Below are positions 26,907-38,100 of a stretch of DNA of 64,000 nt, piece by piece (within the stretch, counting starts at the first letter, position 1; every line of letters begins with the position of its first letter). The position numbers were made by a program, and so were the translations under genes. A model generated the notes under the pieces. The model worked only from the letters and a program-made list of their open reading frames with translations. It was not told where the DNA came from and did not search any database. Source of the DNA: JASSUD01 sp031963045 (GTDB lineage Bacteria; Pseudomonadota; Gammaproteobacteria; Burkholderiales; Burkholderiaceae); contig JASSUK010000042.1 in assembly GCA_031963045.1 (NCBI GenBank), positions 48,454-112,453 on the forward strand, read 5' to 3'.

Positions 26907-28196
26907 TTATGCAAGAAACCATACCAGAAATGCGCTATACCATTTTCCAATCCAGCCCAAGCCTCGGGGAAGGGCAGGAGTTATCATATTTTGTATGCTT
27001 TTAAGGATATGCGTTAAGCCTCGTTTTTTTGCTTCCTTCAACATCACACGATGTGTCTTATTGTGTAATGGATCAAAGCGCTTGTTTTTATAAAAAAGAG
27101 TGAATATATCGCCCCTATTTGATATAAACGCAAGGCGCTCAGGGGTGAATTTTTCTTTGCCCATTTTGAGGTTAAGATCTGCGCCATTTTCTATCAAAAG
27201 TTCTACGGACTTGATTTGATTATTTTGAATATAAAAATGTAATGGAGTAGCGCCATTTTCTTTACTTTTTTGATTGATATTCACTCCATTTTTTATCATG
27301 AGCTTAAGAATTTCACTGTAATCACGCGGTATGGCTGCAAGAATGTGTAATGCACTTTCTCCTGCACTATTGAGTGCATAGACATCCATTCCTGACTGCA
27401 GCAATTTTTTTAATGCCTCTTCTATCAGTCCATAGGAAGCCGAAAAATACACAGGGTTTGACATAGGATCGGAGGGGTCCCCGTCATCTACCATGAGGCT
27501 AATATTTTCAGATGAGATACCCAAAATAAACTGCACTTCGAGTTCCTGCTTTTGAGTAATGAATCGCAGCAGATTACATAATAAAAAGGACCCATAGATA
27601 TCATCTATTGGTTTGGTGGGAGCGGATGTTTTAGCAAGCATTGCGCTTTTAGATGCTTCAGAATCCCCTAAATTCAGCTCTATCCAATCTTGTGGGGTTA
27701 ATCTTGGAGCTTGTATATCTTTAAGTAAAATGAGTTTTATAATTTTATTAAGCTCGCCCCTTTTAATAGTCAAAGGCTCTTCGTTAATAATATCAACCAA
27801 CTTTTTATATAGTGGCCCTTCTTGGTTTTTAATTTTAAGCGCATTAAGGGAGGGATTATTTTTACAAAGTGTTTCAATCTCAGCCATAGTCTTGGTTAGA
27901 CTATGCCGCATTTCTTGTATTTCAAGATCGTCGTCTGTTTTTGCATCAATGGGTTCAGCAAGGGAGTCAAGAGAAGACTTAGGCTGGATTGTCTGTTGAA
28001 AGACCTGCAGCGTTTCGTGCGGGCAAGCGTCATCTATGTCTATATGCTGTAGCTCAACAGAGCCCACACTCCCTACAGTATATTTATTGGCTGGGCTTTT
28101 AGTAAATGAACAGGCTGGGGGCAAAGAAGCTGCTGAAGTAGCGTTTAATACCGTGCGGGGTGCCATGGGGAATGCCTTCCAAGAAAGATCTCTCAA
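26907..28196 (-). CDS. Ankyrin-repeat protein, paralogue of the neighbouring gene
   Basis: 429 aa. Helical N-terminal region (about 85-235). Clear ankyrin repeats lie at about 250-365, including AGESALHILAAIPRDYSEIL and GATPLHFYIQNNQIKSVELL. The C-terminus (FDPLHNKTHRVMLKEA ... LGWIGKWYSAFLVWFLA) is homologous to the end of the 25325-26842 product, showing duplication and divergence. Both end in Trp/Leu-rich tails that could contact membrane. The two genes lie 64 nt apart on the same strand. An effector role is inferred from class and context only. Confidence 0.78.
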   Translation of the reverse strand: MRDLSWKAFPMAPRTVLNATSAASLPPACSFTKSPANKYTVGSVGSVELQHIDIDDACPHETLQVFQQTIQPKSSLDSLAEPIDAKTDDDLEIQEMRHSLTKTMAEIETLCKNNPSLNALKIKNQEGPLYKKLVDIINEEPLTIKRGELNKIIKLILLKDIQAPRLTPQDWIELNLGDSEASKSAMLAKTSAPTKPIDDIYGSFLLCNLLRFITQKQELEVQFILGISSENISLMVDDGDPSDPMSNPVYFSASYGLIEEALKKLLQSGMDVYALNSAGESALHILAAIPRDYSEILKLMIKNGVNINQKSKENGATPLHFYIQNNQIKSVELLIENGADLNLKMGKEKFTPERLAFISNRGDIFTLFYKNKRFDPLHNKTHRVMLKEAKKRGLTHILKSIQNMITPALPRGLGWIGKWYSAFLVWFLA

Positions 28197-28451
28197 TTGC
28201 TATAAGATTTTATGTAGAAAACACATCGTATTATGCAGTAAAGGGCTAGGTCAAATTTTTTTAAAAGAAAAAAAATACCTAATGGCATATACCTACTCCC
28301 TCTGGATAGGGATGCAATATATGCCCTCAGAAAAAATCTGAAATTTTATCGCCCTTCCATATAAAAAGAAAAATCTTATTGTTGCGCTTATGAAGGTCTC
28401 ACATGATAGCGCCGTATACACTTATACGCTGATTTTTCTAGGATTATTTAC

Positions 28452-31400
28452 ATGCTGTTAGGGCCGGTTTCTCTATCTATATATCGTCATCATGTGTCCT
28501 CTGCTTTTAAAAGTGCACAACAACAAATCGAAACGGTAACCAACGTTATTAAAAAAAGATTGAGCCAAACAGCGTTGCCGTCAAACCCTACTTGCAGCAG
28601 TACCTCTACTGAAAAAGTTACCGTAGCTACTGCAGAGACTGACTTCAAAGCTCCCCAGGAACATAAAAAAAATCTACCGCTATGCGCACAGTTTGAAAGG
28701 ATTAATGCGCAAGCGACTAGACCAAGCTGTCATCCTTTAGAACAAATAGGCCTGCCTATTGAAGGGGTGTGCAATAACTATTTGTATTCATTTAAAGAAG
28801 GCAATGGCCTATACGATGTGCTAAATGTCTATATTCCACTTCACGCACAGGAAACAGCCCACTCGCATGAACGTGTTTCGCTTATCGATCGGGTATGTGA
28901 TTTTTTAGACTCTCAAAAAACGGCTCTTTTACTGGTAGGAGAAGCGGGTTCTGGTAAATCTACTTTCAATCGGAATTTGGTACGCACACTCTGGGAAAAA
29001 TATGTGGAATATGGCGATGTGGGTGATCCTATTCCTGTCTGTATTCCCGTCAATAAATATGCCAACACAGACTTAGATTTGGTCGAAGAATATTTACTTG
29101 ATCAGCAGTTTTCTCAAACCGATATTGATACGCTGCGTGAAAAAAATCAGTTTATTTTTATAGTAGAAAGTTTAGAAGCAGGGCGTAATCATGCATATAT
29201 TGACCTGAACCGAATACTAGATCGCTGGAATGCAAAGCTTATTGTTAGTGTGCGCCCAGAGTATGTAGAGAAAGGTGCTTTTTCTTTATTGCAAAAACCA
29301 GGCCCAGCACATTTTTTACAAACTTATTGGTTAGCGCCTTTGTCTGACACCTGGATACAAAAATATATTCAAGCATATATCCAGCATGTTAGGCCTAGCC
29401 ATTGGAATGTTGCACGCTATCAAAAAGTATTAGATGACACCCCTACGCTTAAAGCAGCGATTCGCCGCCCTGCTTTATTGCATATGGCATTGCAAGTATT
29501 GCCTAATTATATAGCAACCCATGGTAGGGCGCCTACTACGGTGATTGCACTCTATGATCAATGGATGGCGAATTGGTTGGAGCGCTGTGATGCGCGTTTG
29601 CACAGTATGAGCATGCACCTGACTGAGGATGAGAAAGCCGTATTTGCAAAGTTTCAACCTTATTTAAAAATGAAAGGGCTGTATGCTAGCGAGCAATTGG
29701 CTATTGCTCTTACCAAAAATCGTACTGTGCAGGCCTTTTATAACCCTGACCAAGATGCCATTTTCCCAGAAGCGTGGCAGCAGTTTTGGGGCAATAATGA
29801 GGCAAATAAACGCCTTGCGCTTTTTAATATGCCTCTGTTGCGCCAAGGCTCGCACTATTGTTTTATCCATTCTGGAATGCAAGCCTATTTAGTAGTCAAC
29901 GCTATTTGCGGACCCCAATCCCATACCGGACCGCTGAACGTACATGCTGCACTCAATCAGCTTTATTTAGTGGATAAGCCTGATATTTTGGATTTATTGG
30001 TAGAGCGTGCGGTGCAATTCCCTGCATTTAAAAATCATTTATATGCTTGGGTTGAAGCCTCTAAAATCACTAAGAAAATTAGTTTGGGAGCAGCCAATGC
30101 TATGACGGTATTGGTGCGGATGGGTGAAATATTTACTGGGGCAAACCTACAAAACGTGCATATTCCTGGTGCAGATTTGCGTTATGGGCTTTTTGATCAT
30201 GCAGATTTTACAGGCGCAAATTTAAGCCATACTCAATTACAAGGTGTATGGCTGCGCCATGCTCGATTAAATGCAACGTTATTGCAAGGAGCACGATTCG
30301 ATGCCTTCCCTTTTTTAGCGCAAGAAAGACCAGCAAAAACCTGCCTCTACTCGAGCAATGGCGCCTACTTTGCTGTGGGTATTGAAGGCGATACTTTGCT
30401 AGGGCAGGGCGCCACTATCAGGCTATACCAAACATATAAGTGGAAAATAATCCATACTTTTACACTAGAATCTTCGCATATTGACTCTAAGCACATGGCA
30501 TTTTCTTCGGATAGTGCGCAATTATTGGTAGCCGATACGGGGGAAGTTATTCGACGATGGCGGGTTACTTCGGGCGTGGAGGCTAATCCTTTCTATCCTC
30601 GCAAAGCCGATAGTGTGCTGAATATGGCCTACTCACCTAATGCACCGCTATTAGCTATAGAAGTGCGTAATGAAGAAGGGTGCCGTATTGAGCTGTGGGA
30701 TATGGATGCGCATGCAAAAGTCTACGAGACTGAAAAACAAAGCTCCGCTGCCCAAGCTTTGGCTTTTTCACCGAATGGCGCATGGTTAGCCATAGCCATT
30801 TCACCCAAGCAGGGTGTAGCGCTATTGGATATACATACCAAGCAAGTCATGCATACCTTCTCTTATGATAGGCCTTGCAATCACATGGCATTCTCACCAA
30901 CTAGCCAACAGCTAGCTTTGTGTGAGCATGGCAACCGGCTCTCGCTATGGAGTGTCGCATCCGGTGCGCGTGTTTGGAAAACGCTCTATGGCGAGGGAGG
31001 CACACAAGTCGCGTTTTCTCCAAATGGCCGGTTAGTAGCAGCCATCAGTGCGGGCAATAGCCATGATGAGCAAGCTGCAGCGCGGGTATGGTATGTAGAA
31101 TCAGGCGCCTTATTTTATGTGCAAAAGGGCCATACTCAAGCAATAAGCGCCCTAGCATTTTCTCCAGATGGCACCCAACTCGCAACCAGCAGCATAGATA
31201 AAACGGTTCGGTTATCGAAAGTGCCAACTGAGGTGCAAAAGAGGGGAGCCGGGCATACACAAGCTATCACAGGCATGGCATTTTCTCCCGATGGTGGCTT
31301 GCTTGCAACGTGCGGCAATGATCGCACTATCTGCCTATGGGCAATGCCAAACGGGAAATTAATGCACCGCTTTTGGAGAGATAAAAAAGACCCATCTAGT

Positions 31401-32357
31401 GCAGCAGCCTTACATTTTTCTCCGAATGGGAAGTTGCTTATGCTGCGTGATGCAAAAAGTGACATGGAATTCTATAAAATACACGAAGGAAATACGCTTT
31501 TGCAATGTGGGTCACGTCTTGCGGCATATAGTACGGATGCGCTTATATTTTCTGCAGATGGCAGAAAAAGGGCGATGAAAAAAGGCAACCTTGTATCTCT
31601 ATTGGATGTACAAAAACGAAAAAAAATAAGAGAGCTTCTTATCCCAGATCTATATCACTTGGTATATTCACAGGACAGCCAATACTTATTGGCCCTATGT
31701 ATTAAGGATAAGGTAGTAACTATACGTGAGCTAGAGGCTAATCAGGTATTACATACTTTTCAAAATAAAAATCGGAATACGTCTATTTTAGATGTGACGT
31801 ATTCACCCAGTAGTCAGCGGCTTGCTATGGTCCACTCAGACCATACGGTTACAGTATGGAATGCGCATGCTGAAAAAAAAGAATCTATTCTTTACGGTCA
31901 TACAGATACCATAAGGAAAATTATATTTTCGCCAGATGGTACATGGCTCGCTACTACTAGCGCGGATCGCACTTTGCGTATATGGAATGCTTCTTTAGGT
32001 ACTTGCATTGGAATGCTACAAATAGGCCATGTAGCTATAAAAAGCATGGACTGGTATATCGATGTACATAAAAATGTATATATCGCTACCGGAAGCGATG
32101 ATTCGATTGTGCGGTTATGGCATGTGCAGGAGCACGCAGATACGGCATCTATATCGCTATGCTGGGTTTCTGGTCAGGCGCAGCTCGTAGCAGAAGGTGC
32201 AACGTTTGAAAAAGCGCAAAGGTTAAGCCAGCTTAATCAAACACTTCTTGCCCAATGTGGTGCTGTATTACAAAAGAAGCATAAGGAAGCGCCTGCCAAA
32301 ATGCAGCCCTTTCCCAAAAAGAAGTATGGGGCCTTTTCATCTTGTACCGTAATGTAA
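28452..32357 (+). CDS. NACHT/STAND - pentapeptide - WD40 protein ending in a CaaX motif
   Basis: 1301 aa. Residues 1-150 have no recognised domain. NACHT-type NTPase at about 155-420 has Walker A GEAGSGKST near 163-171 and a Walker-B-like FIFIVESLEAG in which the usual Asp pair is altered. A helical region follows, then a pentapeptide stretch at about 560-620 (GANLQNVHIPGADLRYG). Fourteen WD40 units (about 625-1255) would make two seven-bladed propellers. The extreme C-terminus is S-S-Cys-Thr-Val-Met, a CaaX prenylation-type end after a Lys-rich stretch. It shares modules with 38940-43955 and 54461-57079. NLR-like sensor or host-directed effector are both possible. Confidence 0.82.
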   Translation: MLLGPVSLSIYRHHVSSAFKSAQQQIETVTNVIKKRLSQTALPSNPTCSSTSTEKVTVATAETDFKAPQEHKKNLPLCAQFERINAQATRPSCHPLEQIGLPIEGVCNNYLYSFKEGNGLYDVLNVYIPLHAQETAHSHERVSLIDRVCDFLDSQKTALLLVGEAGSGKSTFNRNLVRTLWEKYVEYGDVGDPIPVCIPVNKYANTDLDLVEEYLLDQQFSQTDIDTLREKNQFIFIVESLEAGRNHAYIDLNRILDRWNAKLIVSVRPEYVEKGAFSLLQKPGPAHFLQTYWLAPLSDTWIQKYIQAYIQHVRPSHWNVARYQKVLDDTPTLKAAIRRPALLHMALQVLPNYIATHGRAPTTVIALYDQWMANWLERCDARLHSMSMHLTEDEKAVFAKFQPYLKMKGLYASEQLAIALTKNRTVQAFYNPDQDAIFPEAWQQFWGNNEANKRLALFNMPLLRQGSHYCFIHSGMQAYLVVNAICGPQSHTGPLNVHAALNQLYLVDKPDILDLLVERAVQFPAFKNHLYAWVEASKITKKISLGAANAMTVLVRMGEIFTGANLQNVHIPGADLRYGLFDHADFTGANLSHTQLQGVWLRHARLNATLLQGARFDAFPFLAQERPAKTCLYSSNGAYFAVGIEGDTLLGQGATIRLYQTYKWKIIHTFTLESSHIDSKHMAFSSDSAQLLVADTGEVIRRWRVTSGVEANPFYPRKADSVLNMAYSPNAPLLAIEVRNEEGCRIELWDMDAHAKVYETEKQSSAAQALAFSPNGAWLAIAISPKQGVALLDIHTKQVMHTFSYDRPCNHMAFSPTSQQLALCEHGNRLSLWSVASGARVWKTLYGEGGTQVAFSPNGRLVAAISAGNSHDEQAAARVWYVESGALFYVQKGHTQAISALAFSPDGTQLATSSIDKTVRLSKVPTEVQKRGAGHTQAITGMAFSPDGGLLATCGNDRTICLWAMPNGKLMHRFWRDKKDPSSAAALHFSPNGKLLMLRDAKSDMEFYKIHEGNTLLQCGSRLAAYSTDALIFSADGRKRAMKKGNLVSLLDVQKRKKIRELLIPDLYHLVYSQDSQYLLALCIKDKVVTIRELEANQVLHTFQNKNRNTSILDVTYSPSSQRLAMVHSDHTVTVWNAHAEKKESILYGHTDTIRKIIFSPDGTWLATTSADRTLRIWNASLGTCIGMLQIGHVAIKSMDWYIDVHKNVYIATGSDDSIVRLWHVQEHADTASISLCWVSGQAQLVAEGATFEKAQRLSQLNQTLLAQCGAVLQKKHKEAPAKMQPFPKKKYGAFSSCTVM

Positions 32358-32374
32358 ATTTTCCTGCTAATTGG

Positions 32375-32492
32375 TAGGTTGGTGGTGGGCAACGTTCCCC
32401 AAAATGATGACCACGGTCCTTTTAAAACCTGCATATGCAGGATTACAAGTCGGTGGTGTGCATGTTGGGGTTCGTGCCTCACCACCAACCTA
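32375..32492. repeat. Repeat family R2, copy 2 (complete, ends outside)
   Basis: It starts TAGGTTGGTGGTG and ends CACCACCAACCTA, an inverted pair. The inside holds GCATATGC and GTGTGCATGTTGGGGTTC. It lies 17 nt after the NACHT-WD40 stop and 20 nt before the transporter ATG, so it separates these two genes. Confidence 0.82.
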
Positions 32493-32512
32493 CGTGTAAT
32501 AAGGCATTGATC

Positions 32513-33667
32513 ATGATTTTGCTTCCCTTAAATCGCTTGTCGCATCCACGTGAACTGATCCGGCAATTTACGCCTAATTGGTTTACCGCCACGATGGGTA
32601 CAGGTGTTGTTGCATTGGCTCTGGCACGTTTCCCCTTTCCAATCAATGGAGTAAGGGCAATGGGTGAGATGCTTTGGTTTATCAATATAGGTTTATTTAT
32701 CTTGTGCTGCTTATTGTATGGAGCACGCTGGATATTTTTCTTTGATGGAGCCAAACGCATTTTTCAGCACAGCACGATGGGTATGTTTTTTGGTGCGATC
32801 CCGATGGGCCTCGCTACCATCCTCAACGGTTTCTTAGTTTTTGGTACTGCACGTTGGGGGCCGGTTGCGGTTGAGATTGCCACCATGCTTTGGTGGCTGG
32901 ATGCAGCTCTGGCGCTGCTCTGTGCATGGATCATTCCTTTTCTGATGTTTACCCGCCAAGATCACACATTACAAAAAATGACAGCCATTTGGCTGCTCCC
33001 CATTGTTGCTGCAGAAGTAACTGCTGCATCGGGTGGTTTGCTGCTGGGCTATTTGCCAGCTGATCCAACATCTAGTGCTATTTTATTTTTCAGCTATGTG
33101 CTCTGGGGGACATCAGTTTTACCAGCCTTGGGGATACTGATTATTTTGTTTTTACGCATGGCGCTACATAAATTACCTGGACGGGATACAGCGGTCTCAA
33201 GCTGGCTTGCAATGGGCCCGATTGCCACGGGCGCACTCGGTCTTTTGCAACTGGGCGAGCAAGCGCCTCATATTCTTATTACCCCCGAACTTGCCGGCAT
33301 TGGGCGGCTTGCAGAAAGTACAGGAGTTATTGGCGCCTGTATCTTATGGGGTTATGGGTTGTGGTGGTTGGTTATCGCAATTTTGACCACCTTGCATTAT
33401 ATGCGGCAAGGATTGCCTTTTAACATGGGATGGTGGGCGTTTACGTTTCCAATCGGAATCTATGCGTTAGCCACATTGACTCTAGCACGGGTCACGGGTG
33501 TGGAGTTATTCGCCATACTAGGTGCCATTTTCGTTTGCATGTTAATCGGTTTCTGGCTGATTGTGACATGGCGCACCCTCGTGGGTATCTACCACGGCAA
33601 CTTGTTTTGTGCACCTTGCCTTGAAACTACAGGATTGCCATTGCCCAATCAGTGCCCACGAGCATAA
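32513..33667 (+). CDS. TDT-family (TehA/Mae1-like) transporter
   Basis: 384 aa from the ATG at 32513. The frame is open further upstream to 32435, but that part lies in the R2 repeat. Ten hydrophobic helices are visible. The family start ...ELIRQFTPNWFTATMGTGVV and the first-helix Gly pattern match tellurite-resistance/dicarboxylate transporter and SLAC1-like channels. The protein sits in the inner membrane; likely substrates are C4-dicarboxylates or anions, which cannot be told from sequence. The last codons and stop lie inside a 26-bp sequence repeated at 44116-44141, so the C-terminus may have been trimmed by an old recombination. Confidence 0.88.
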   Translation: MILLPLNRLSHPRELIRQFTPNWFTATMGTGVVALALARFPFPINGVRAMGEMLWFINIGLFILCCLLYGARWIFFFDGAKRIFQHSTMGMFFGAIPMGLATILNGFLVFGTARWGPVAVEIATMLWWLDAALALLCAWIIPFLMFTRQDHTLQKMTAIWLLPIVAAEVTAASGGLLLGYLPADPTSSAILFFSYVLWGTSVLPALGILIILFLRMALHKLPGRDTAVSSWLAMGPIATGALGLLQLGEQAPHILITPELAGIGRLAESTGVIGACILWGYGLWWLVIAILTTLHYMRQGLPFNMGWWAFTFPIGIYALATLTLARVTGVELFAILGAIFVCMLIGFWLIVTWRTLVGIYHGNLFCAPCLETTGLPLPNQCPRA

Positions 33668-33737
33668 GTGTTCAGAATCCCTGTCACAATTGACAAAATG
33701 AATGAAGTCATTGCAGTGAAAGGTGTCACTACAGTGT

Positions 33738-33794
33738 ACAAAAAGCCCAGCTACAAGAGGAAAAATAACTTTCCTTTATAGCTGGGCTTTTTGT
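33738..33794. terminator. Bidirectional terminator between converging genes
   Basis: ACAAAAAGCCCAGCT at 33738-33752 pairs with AGCTGGGCTTTTTGT at 33780-33794, with a 27-nt loop. It serves the transporter gene and the converging gene at 33877-34662. Confidence 0.88.
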
Positions 33795-33876
33795 ATTACA
33801 CCATTCTTGATTTGGCGCTTCATCGCCGAGCGTTTTTTAGTTAGAAAATGGCCGATTAAGTAATGATTGCTACAGA

Positions 33877-34662
33877 TTAACTACTTAAAATCACACCGTT
33901 GAGATCAAATATTCTTTTTACGTGATCGAAAAGGTCATTTTTAAGTTTTTCCAATTCCCTTTTTTGTCTGCCCTCTGCAGTGATGTAACTTGTTATGAAC
34001 GTCTGTGCTGCTTTTGCAAAAGATTTAATCGATTCAAGTAAAGAAATCCATACTTCACATAGGTTGCGGCCAAAGGCGACGAAAGGGCGTTGCAAAAGAC
34101 AGAAATCTTCAAGGTGCTTTTTATGTGTGGAATTTTCTTTGTTAATTTCTGCATTATCAATTGTATTGCTTGTATTTTTTTCATTAATTGATGATGCCCC
34201 ATAAATTACATTGCGTAATGCATTATTAGCCACTTCGTCCGATATTTTCAATATAGGCGTTGCTGGAATATATTGATGTATTACCTTCAATATATTCCAA
34301 ATGAAATCATCATGAAATTCTTTTACTGCTTCGTCATTTAATTCATTATCAGATTCGATCAAATTCAATTTTTTACATGACTCTATCATGTCATCCACAG
34401 TCGAGATGCTTTTATGCTTTGGATCCAATGATATGAATGATAATTTCAGTCCAAATAATATTTTAATGAGTGTTAACTTCGCTAGTTTTTTATCTGCGCT
34501 ATCTAGCGTGGGAGCGTCTCCCTGGGACGGTGAATCAATCTTTCCCTTAGCTCCGAGGTCTGTGGCATGGAGAGATTCGTTGTTCAGACGACTTGCAGCT
34601 GTTTGTGCATGGTTTGTATGTTGAAGATTTTGTGTACGACCTACTGATGGGGAGCCTGGCAT
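33877..34662 (-). CDS. Unknown 261-aa protein, possible effector
   Basis: Not recognised. Residues 1-55 are Ser/Asn/Ala-rich and disordered, as in type III export signals. About 58-150 is helical (LAKLTLIKILFGLKLSFISL), and 190-261 is helical with a Lys/Glu-rich end. AT-rich. The upstream sequence TCTCAGAGAAATGGCATCA resembles that before the decayed gene at 14770-15080. No hrp box seen. The region 34690-34976 upstream shows no gene. Confidence 0.5.
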   Translation of the reverse strand: MPGSPSVGRTQNLQHTNHAQTAASRLNNESLHATDLGAKGKIDSPSQGDAPTLDSADKKLAKLTLIKILFGLKLSFISLDPKHKSISTVDDMIESCKKLNLIESDNELNDEAVKEFHDDFIWNILKVIHQYIPATPILKISDEVANNALRNVIYGASSINEKNTSNTIDNAEINKENSTHKKHLEDFCLLQRPFVAFGRNLCEVWISLLESIKSFAKAAQTFITSYITAEGRQKRELEKLKNDLFDHVKRIFDLNGVILSS

Positions 34663-34976
34663 AAAAGATTCTCAGAGAAATGGCATCAAAATATATAAAA
34701 ATAAACTGTAATCTAAGTCACTAACAGAAACTAACTCTGTATTTTGAGACAAGGTGTCGAGAGGCTGACCTGATTCAGGCTGGGTTTTGGGCGTCGAAGC
34801 AGAAGCAAGGAATTCCAGAGGTATTTTTTGTTCTTGACTTATTTTTCATACAGATTAATCCGTAGATTAACTGAGATAGGAATTAAGTTCAAAAATTTTC
34901 ACATCTGATGCTCGCGTTTCGTTTGCCGAGCCTCTCAAACGTATCCTTTACATCTCCGGATGCACTAACTTCGCGG

Positions 34977-35012
34977 TAGGTTGGTGGTGAGTAACGCCCC
35001 CCCACACATGCA
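34977..35012. repeat. Repeat family R2, partial copy
   Basis: TAGGTTGGTGGTG at 34977-34989 followed by GAGTAACGCCCC and CACACATGC matches one end of the elements at 25146 and 32375. It lies upstream of the STAND-TPR gene. A further diverged piece (GTTGGGCAACGTTCC) is at 44695-44709. Confidence 0.6.
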
Positions 35013-35198
35013 AACCACAGTCCAGCCTGCTCAATTCGCACTCCCTGAGGGATTACCAGGTAAAACAAGCAGCCTAATTAAATCTTTATCTCAGATGTCA
35101 ATTCTAGAGACAACAAATTCTACCCTTGCTAGTTTGCGCCGTCATTGGACTTTATCGATGTAAATCCTTCCCATATCTGCGAAATAAGGGTCAATATC

Positions 35199-38100
35199 AT
35201 GTTAGACGTCTCGGCGAACGCTCAGAAGGTACCGCACCTCTTCTTTGCTTGCGATAAGTTCACACCGGATTTAGCGCAAGCGCGCGCGGCCAAGGAAGCG
35301 AAGCCTGAGCTGGCTGATCAATTGTATGCTCAGGTGGAAGTAACCTTGCTCGAGTTAGCTGCGCAGCAGGGCATGAAGCCATCAGATCCAAAAGGCCTGT
35401 TAATGGAGCCGGATCCGTCTGAGACACCGGAACAAACCGCCTTACGGCAGTGTATTGCAGAGGTCTATTTTGAGCATGGGGAAGTATTCGATCAGCTCAA
35501 ACAAGCTGGCCAAGCACAAGCGTGTTACCAAAAAGCACAAGCCTGGGGCCATGCTGACGCGGCGATGCGATGCAACCTCTCGCTATCTACGTCAGATCTC
35601 CGGTTTTCCCTAGGTCAACTACCGCCTCTGCCGGTCCATTACGTTTACAGAGAGGAGTCGACCAAATTACTCGAACTACTGAAGAATAAGCCCACTGCCC
35701 TAATTGAAGTCATCGGCCCTCCTAAGGTGGGTAAAACTACGTTGATTCAGCGCCTGCTTCGTCCTAGCCTTGATCCATCCTTTGCATCCTATGCTTTAAT
35801 TGCATGGATTGACTGTCACAGTGTGAACAGTGCCAATGCGGATATCCAAGCTATTAGCCACGCGCTCGGCTATGACAGCCCAAATCCGAAGGCAGCCCTG
35901 CAGCGGGTGGCGAGCTATGTGCAGGAACACTCCAATTCGCTATTGATATTGGACGGGTTGGATCCAAGCAATATCGATCTTGTTTTGACTTGGCTTAATC
36001 CATCCGTTTGGTCTGGACAATTGATCTACACGACGACCCAGACCTTAACTGAGAAGCTCAGCCAAAGCCTAGAAAGGTCTGTCGAGTCACTTCCCCTTAG
36101 CCTTTTCACGGCGGATCAAGCGAAGGATTTAGTGCAGCAGTACCTACCGAAAGAGTCGCTAGAAGCACGTGATTGTGCGCAAGTCATTCGGATGACAGGG
36201 GGGGTTCCCGGGGTTATTCAGGCGATGTGCCGGTACTATCAAGCCACTATAGTCAGTTTCAAAGACTTTTCTGATTTTTTGGCAAAATCAGAAAAATCAA
36301 AAAAGTACCAGAATATGCAAGATGATTGGCTAAGTGAAATTGTGCAGGCAAGTATAAAGCCACTTGAACAGAATGTAGGAACCCAGTACATCACGAATCC
36401 GAAGTATCGGGCACTAAATATCATTAAGCAAGCTGCCTGGCTGGGAGACGACTGGATTCCCTTTGAGTTTTTTGTGAGGGAGTTTGGACAAGTGGATGAA
36501 GTGGGCATTCAGATGTTGTACGACAAACAACTCGTGATGCTTGATATCGATCGAGTAACCCGACGTCTCAGATTGAACCCGGCCTTTACAAGCGTGGTGC
36601 AAAAACATTATCAATCAGAAGAACGCATACTGGTTGGACAAAATATCGGTCGGCTATCTGAGGTATTCAGTTATTCGATAGCGTACAGCTTTAGCCAGCC
36701 AGAAGACTTAAAACGTTATGCGGATATGGTGCATACGCTTATTTTTAAAACCAACTTATCTGAAGGTCTATATTCACAAAGAAACATGGTGCTGTTGAGC
36801 GGCAGTCTGGCCAGATTTTACTACCTATATCATGGGGAATTACAGCTGGCCTACGACTGCCTTCAAAAGACACAGCGCTTCTTTAAAGAAGCGCTGTCCG
36901 ATGAACAGATCACGCACTTTGAACAAGCGCCAGCAGACTTTACAGCCACACCCAACATGGAGGGTGACGATGCCTATTTCCTCCAACTGTATGCAGAAGA
37001 TTACCTATATCAATCAGCCACCCTCGCTTCTCAACTGGTTTCACGCGGCCAGGTTGCGGTGGAAGTCATTCAGGATTTTGAGAAGAGTTATGCCATTCAA
37101 ATGAATTTGGGTACATACGGCAACCCTGAAACGATTGCCTATACGCTGCGCAATCTGAGTAGGGCATTGCGCAAGCAAGGACTTTTACTCAATGCGCTCG
37201 AAAAATATCAAGCATTAGAGCAATGGATAGACCAACATCCTAAGGAATTCGATGAGCGCACGCGCGCGGAGCTTTTGGTCGATCAAGGGATTATCCAGAA
37301 GGAATTTGAAGATGCTAAGCCTGAAGAGCAGCGAAACTATCAGCCTGCTATAGAGGTTTTGCGCGAGACGCAGCGCATTTACTTGAAAAATGACACAACA
37401 AACCAGCAAGATGAAAATGAAATAAAAAACCAGCGCCAAGCATTGGGCATGCTGTCTATTTACCTTGGCGAGGCGTATTTAGCGGCGGGGAATTTTGAGA
37501 TAGGTATCACGCATACCTGCCAGATTCTCTATTACGATGGCGAACGTCGAGAAAGACAGGCTCGTGCTTACTTTAATCTAGCTCGGGCTTTTGATAATGC
37601 AGGGTATCTAGCCTTGGCTAAGCTCTTCATTGATAAGGCTTTGCCCCTCCAAATAGAGGCCTATCAGCCAACGACAAAAGCGTTGAGTCTCCAAATAGAA
37701 GAAAAAATACTGCAGCACTCTCAACAAGCCGCGCCGCGCACATTCGATGACCAAATAACCGCCTTGAAGACCCAAGAAAGCCTGGTCGCGTATTGCGAAG
37801 CCGAGCTGCTTACAGGCAGTGCTCCTTCGAAGATCCTTTCCCGCGACTACATAGATGTTATAGAGGCCAAGGCTGATAACTGGTTATTGCAGCATTATTC
37901 AGAAGCAAACTTTGAGGCGGCGAAACTCAAGCTTGCTAAAGACAAAGTTGAAGTCGAAAACGAGATAAAAGCATGGAAGGACAAAGAGGCCCTGCAGCTT
38001 GAGAAAGATGAACAGTGGTATCGCGCTTTGGCGCAGCCGCCAGAGAACCGACATGCCCTAATCTTTGCCCATCAATTTAAAGAAGCGCTTCTGTCTCAAA

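Noticed and set aside
34918..34972. TTCG motifs upstream of the STAND-TPR gene
   Set aside because: No second TTCG at 16 nt; spacing does not fit a PIP/hrpII box.
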